Source: Oscillospiraceae bacterium (GTDB lineage Bacteria > Bacillota > Clostridia > Oscillospirales > Oscillospiraceae). From it: a stretch of 43,698 nt of DNA. The stretch lies in contig CACYLC010000009.1 of NCBI GenBank assembly GCA_902775105.1, forward strand, positions 1 to 43,698. Reading direction: 5' to 3'. How positions within the stretch are numbered: the stretch's first letter is position 1; each line of letters starts with the position of its first letter. Below the pieces are notes generated by a model. The model saw only the letters and a list, made by a program, of their open reading frames with translations. It was not told the origin of the DNA and did no database searches. The position numbers were made by a program, and so were the translations under genes. Of this stretch, positions 42,232 through 43,698 are shown piece by piece.

Positions 42232-42265
42232 AACCCCGGCCAGCGTAGCTGACCGGGGTCGTTGT
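42232..42265. repeat. 34-bp hairpin repeat, left copy
   Basis: Contains the stem CCCCGGCCAGC-GTA-GCTGACCGGGG. An identical 34-bp copy lies at 42838-42871. It may act as a weak terminator (TCGTTGT follows). Confidence 0.75.
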
Positions 42266-42316
42266 GTCCATCGTGCATCAGGCAAAATCTTAAGCCACTT
42301 TTAACGTTTTTGTGCT

Positions 42317-42344
42317 TTGATTCTTAATACGTTCGCTGTACAAT
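42317..42344 (+). promoter_or_regulatory. Promoter of the disrupted lipoprotein gene
   Basis: TTGATT (42317-42322), 16 bp, TACAAT (42339-42344). Confidence 0.55.
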
Positions 42345-42367
42345 AGGCACAAGAAGGGGGCGTTTTG

Positions 42368-42822
42368 ATGAAAAGACATATGATCTGTATATTGGCGGCA
42401 CTTGCCACCCTTTTGCTTTGCCTGACTGGGTGCGGTAACGGGGATGACACCGTGACTTTCCGGCTGGTGTGTCAGAGCAAGGACATCTATCAGATCTATT
42501 GGTGTGTCAGAGCAAGGACATCTATCAGATCTATTACACCTGCTACATAGACGGTGAATATTTCTGCATGGGCGGTCTGGCGGATCTGGACGGAAATGCG
42601 CTCACTGAGGACTCTGACCTGACCTTCTCTTTTCCCGAGAGCTATTTTGAGGGATCGGATCTCTCCAAAATTTCCTTTACGTTCTCTCCCTACGGGAAAG
42701 ATGATACCTCGGAAATCGCCACGACAGAGCGGCTTTACATCGCAGCTGAGTACGGAAAGACGTACACGATTTATTTCTCCGGCGACAGAGAACACGGCTT
42801 TACCGTAGAGCTTGCTAATTAG
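42368..42822 (+). pseudogene. Lipoprotein gene frameshifted by a 35-bp tandem duplication
   Basis: ATG 42368 follows AAGGGGG. The N-terminus MKRHMICILAALATLLLCLTGC is a clear lipoprotein signal with lipobox LTGC. After FRLVCQSKDIYQIY the frame continues into the second copy of a 35-bp repeat and soon stops near 42550. If one copy is removed, the reading joins TVTFRLVCQSKDIYQIYYTC with a further ~90 residues (IDGEYFCMGGLADLDGNAL...GKTYTIYFSGDREHGFTVELAN), ending at 42822. The intact product would be about 139 residues, a small extracellular beta-rich lipoprotein of unknown role. Either the gene is inactive in this strain, is switchable by slippage, or the duplication is an assembly artefact. 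Confidence 0.75.
42466..42535 (+). repeat. Perfect 35-bp tandem duplication
   Basis: The unit beginning GGTGTGTCAGAGCAAGGACA occupies 42466-42500 and again 42501-42535 without a mismatch. Since 35 is not a multiple of three, it shifts the lipoprotein frame. Confidence 0.95.
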
Positions 42823-42837
42823 CCGTATAAACGCACA

Positions 42838-42871
42838 AACCCCGGCCAGCGTAGCTGACCGGGGTCGTTGT
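42838..42871. repeat. 34-bp hairpin repeat, right copy
   Basis: Identical to 42232-42265, in the same orientation. The two copies flank the lipoprotein gene. This one lies between the lipoprotein and the convergent thiolase and may terminate both. Confidence 0.75.
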
Positions 42872-42896
42872 TTCAATCATGCAGTAGCCTAAAAGC

Positions 42897-43697
42897 TTAC
42901 ACCTTTTCGAAAATAGTAGCCACGCCCTGACCGCCGCCGATGCACAGGGTCGCCAGACCCAGCTTGGCGTCCTCACGCTTCTGCAGCTCGTGGAGCAGGG
43001 TGACGATGATACGAGCGCCGGAAGCGCCGACAGGGTGACCCAGAGCGATGGCACCGCCGTTGACGTTGACCTTGCTCATGTCGAAGTGCAGCTCACGGGC
43101 CACGGCAATGGACTGAGCGGCAAAGGCCTCGTTGGCCTCGATAAGGTCGATGTCGTCAATGGTGAGGTTTGCCTTCTTCAGGGCGTCACGGGAGGCGGGG
43201 ATGGGGCCGGTACCCATAATCTTGGGATCGACGCCGCCCTGACCGTAGGAGACCAGCTTGGCAATGGGCTTCAGGCCGTACTTCTCAACCGCCTCGCCGG
43301 AGGCCAGCACGATGGCGGCAGCGCCGTCGTTGATGCCGGAGGCATTGCCTGCGGTGACACGACCCTGACCCACGTTCTCGGGCAGATCCTTGATTTCGGT
43401 GGCCTCAAAGGTCATCTCCACCTTGCCCAGAGTGCCGTCAGCGGTGGTGGGGAAGCAGGGGCGGAGCTTGCCCAGCGTCTCGACCGTGGTGCCGTGGCGG
43501 GGGAACTCGTCCACCTTGAAGTCCACGATCTGCTTTTTCACCTTGACGGGCACGGGGACGATCTCGTCGTCGAACTTGCCGGCAGCCTGAGCGGCCTCAG
43601 CCTTCTGCTGGGAGGCGGCGGAGAACTCGTCCAGATCCTGACGGGTGATGCCCCAGATGTCGCAGATGTTCTCAGCGGTGGAGCCCATGTGATAGCC
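42897..43697 (-). CDS. Acetyl-CoA acetyltransferase (thiolase), partial
   Basis: The C-terminal 266 residues of a thiolase, cut by the right edge of the window. Visible: [10 protein letters not shown] (substrate-loop region), the long loop domain, [26 protein letters not shown], the catalytic His in [19 protein letters not shown], and the second catalytic Cys in [16 protein letters not shown] at the end. The nucleophilic Cys lies beyond the window. Family members condense two acetyl-CoA to acetoacetyl-CoA, the entry to butyrate formation in Clostridia, or run the reverse in beta-oxidation. The sequence style is that of the clostridial biosynthetic enzyme. Gene symbol (thlA/atoB) left open. 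Confidence 0.92.
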   Translation of the reverse strand, partial: GYHMGSTAENICDIWGITRQDLDEFSAASQQKAEAAQAAGKFDDEIVPVPVKVKKQIVDFKVDEFPRHGTTVETLGKLRPCFPTTADGTLGKVEMTFEATEIKDLPENVGQGRVTAGNASGINDGAAAIVLASGEAVEKYGLKPIAKLVSYGQGGVDPKIMGTGPIPASRDALKKANLTIDDIDLIEANEAFAAQSIAVARELHFDMSKVNVNGGAIALGHPVGASGARIIVTLLHELQKREDAKLGLATLCIGGGQGVATIFEKV

Positions 43698-43698
43698 G

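Overview
The window is the chromosomal replication-origin region of a fairly GC-rich Firmicute. It most resembles a gut Clostridium relative of the Oscillospiraceae/Oscillospirales type. This is inferred from the order gyrA-gyrB-remB-recF-yaaA-dnaN-dnaA / rpmH-rnpA-yidD-yidC-khpB, the darA-holB-ricT block, a T-box-controlled metNIQ operon and strong Shine-Dalgarno sequences. No database search was possible, so the lineage is an inference.

Left part (1-12,000): the tail of a probable hisS; an aspS whose N-terminal anticodon-binding domain carries an internal deletion plus frameshift; a first small holin-like type I toxin locus; asnB; the methionine uptake operon metN-metI-metQ behind a T-box leader with an AUG specifier and a UGGU acceptor-binding bulge; an Orn/Lys/Arg-decarboxylase-like gene followed by darA, holB and ricT; and rnhA. 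A second holin-like toxin locus lies next to gyrA.

Middle (12,300-26,300): the leftward replisome block gyrA, gyrB, an unexpected membrane acyltransferase, remB, recF, yaaA, dnaN, oriC and dnaA, then the rightward block rpmH, rnpA, yidD, yidC and khpB. oriC between dnaN and dnaA shows TAG/CAG trinucleotides (DnaA-trio-like), a GC-rich tract, a four-unit array with an exact 10-bp period, and scattered near-consensus DnaA boxes.

Right part (26,300-43,698): a HAD phosphatase and a small membrane protein; a repeat-bearing lipoprotein; an Sfp-type phosphopantetheinyl transferase; a shikimate/phenylalanine cluster aroF-aroB-aroA-aroC-pheA-aroK; a sodium/proline-type symporter; a helical hypothetical protein; prmA; a WYL regulator; pyrG; a lipoprotein gene broken by a perfect 35-bp tandem duplication; and a thiolase cut by the window edge.

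The most notable observations are regulatory. (i) Upstream of aroF there is a 34-codon leader ORF rich in Phe plus Trp and Tyr codons, followed by a rho-independent terminator and a competing antiterminator that starts three bases after the leader stop codon; this is a complete candidate for ribosome-mediated attenuation. (ii) The two holin-like toxin loci share one architecture: convergent consensus-like promoters, a terminator stem containing the toxin stop codon, a second terminator beyond the antisense promoter, and matching 5'-end sequences on toxin and antisense RNAs. These 5'-end sequences differ between the loci while the complementarity is kept. (iii) Dispersed 'GTAGGGGCG' and 'TAGAGTTCAGAG' repeats supply or overlap the stop codons of three aro genes.
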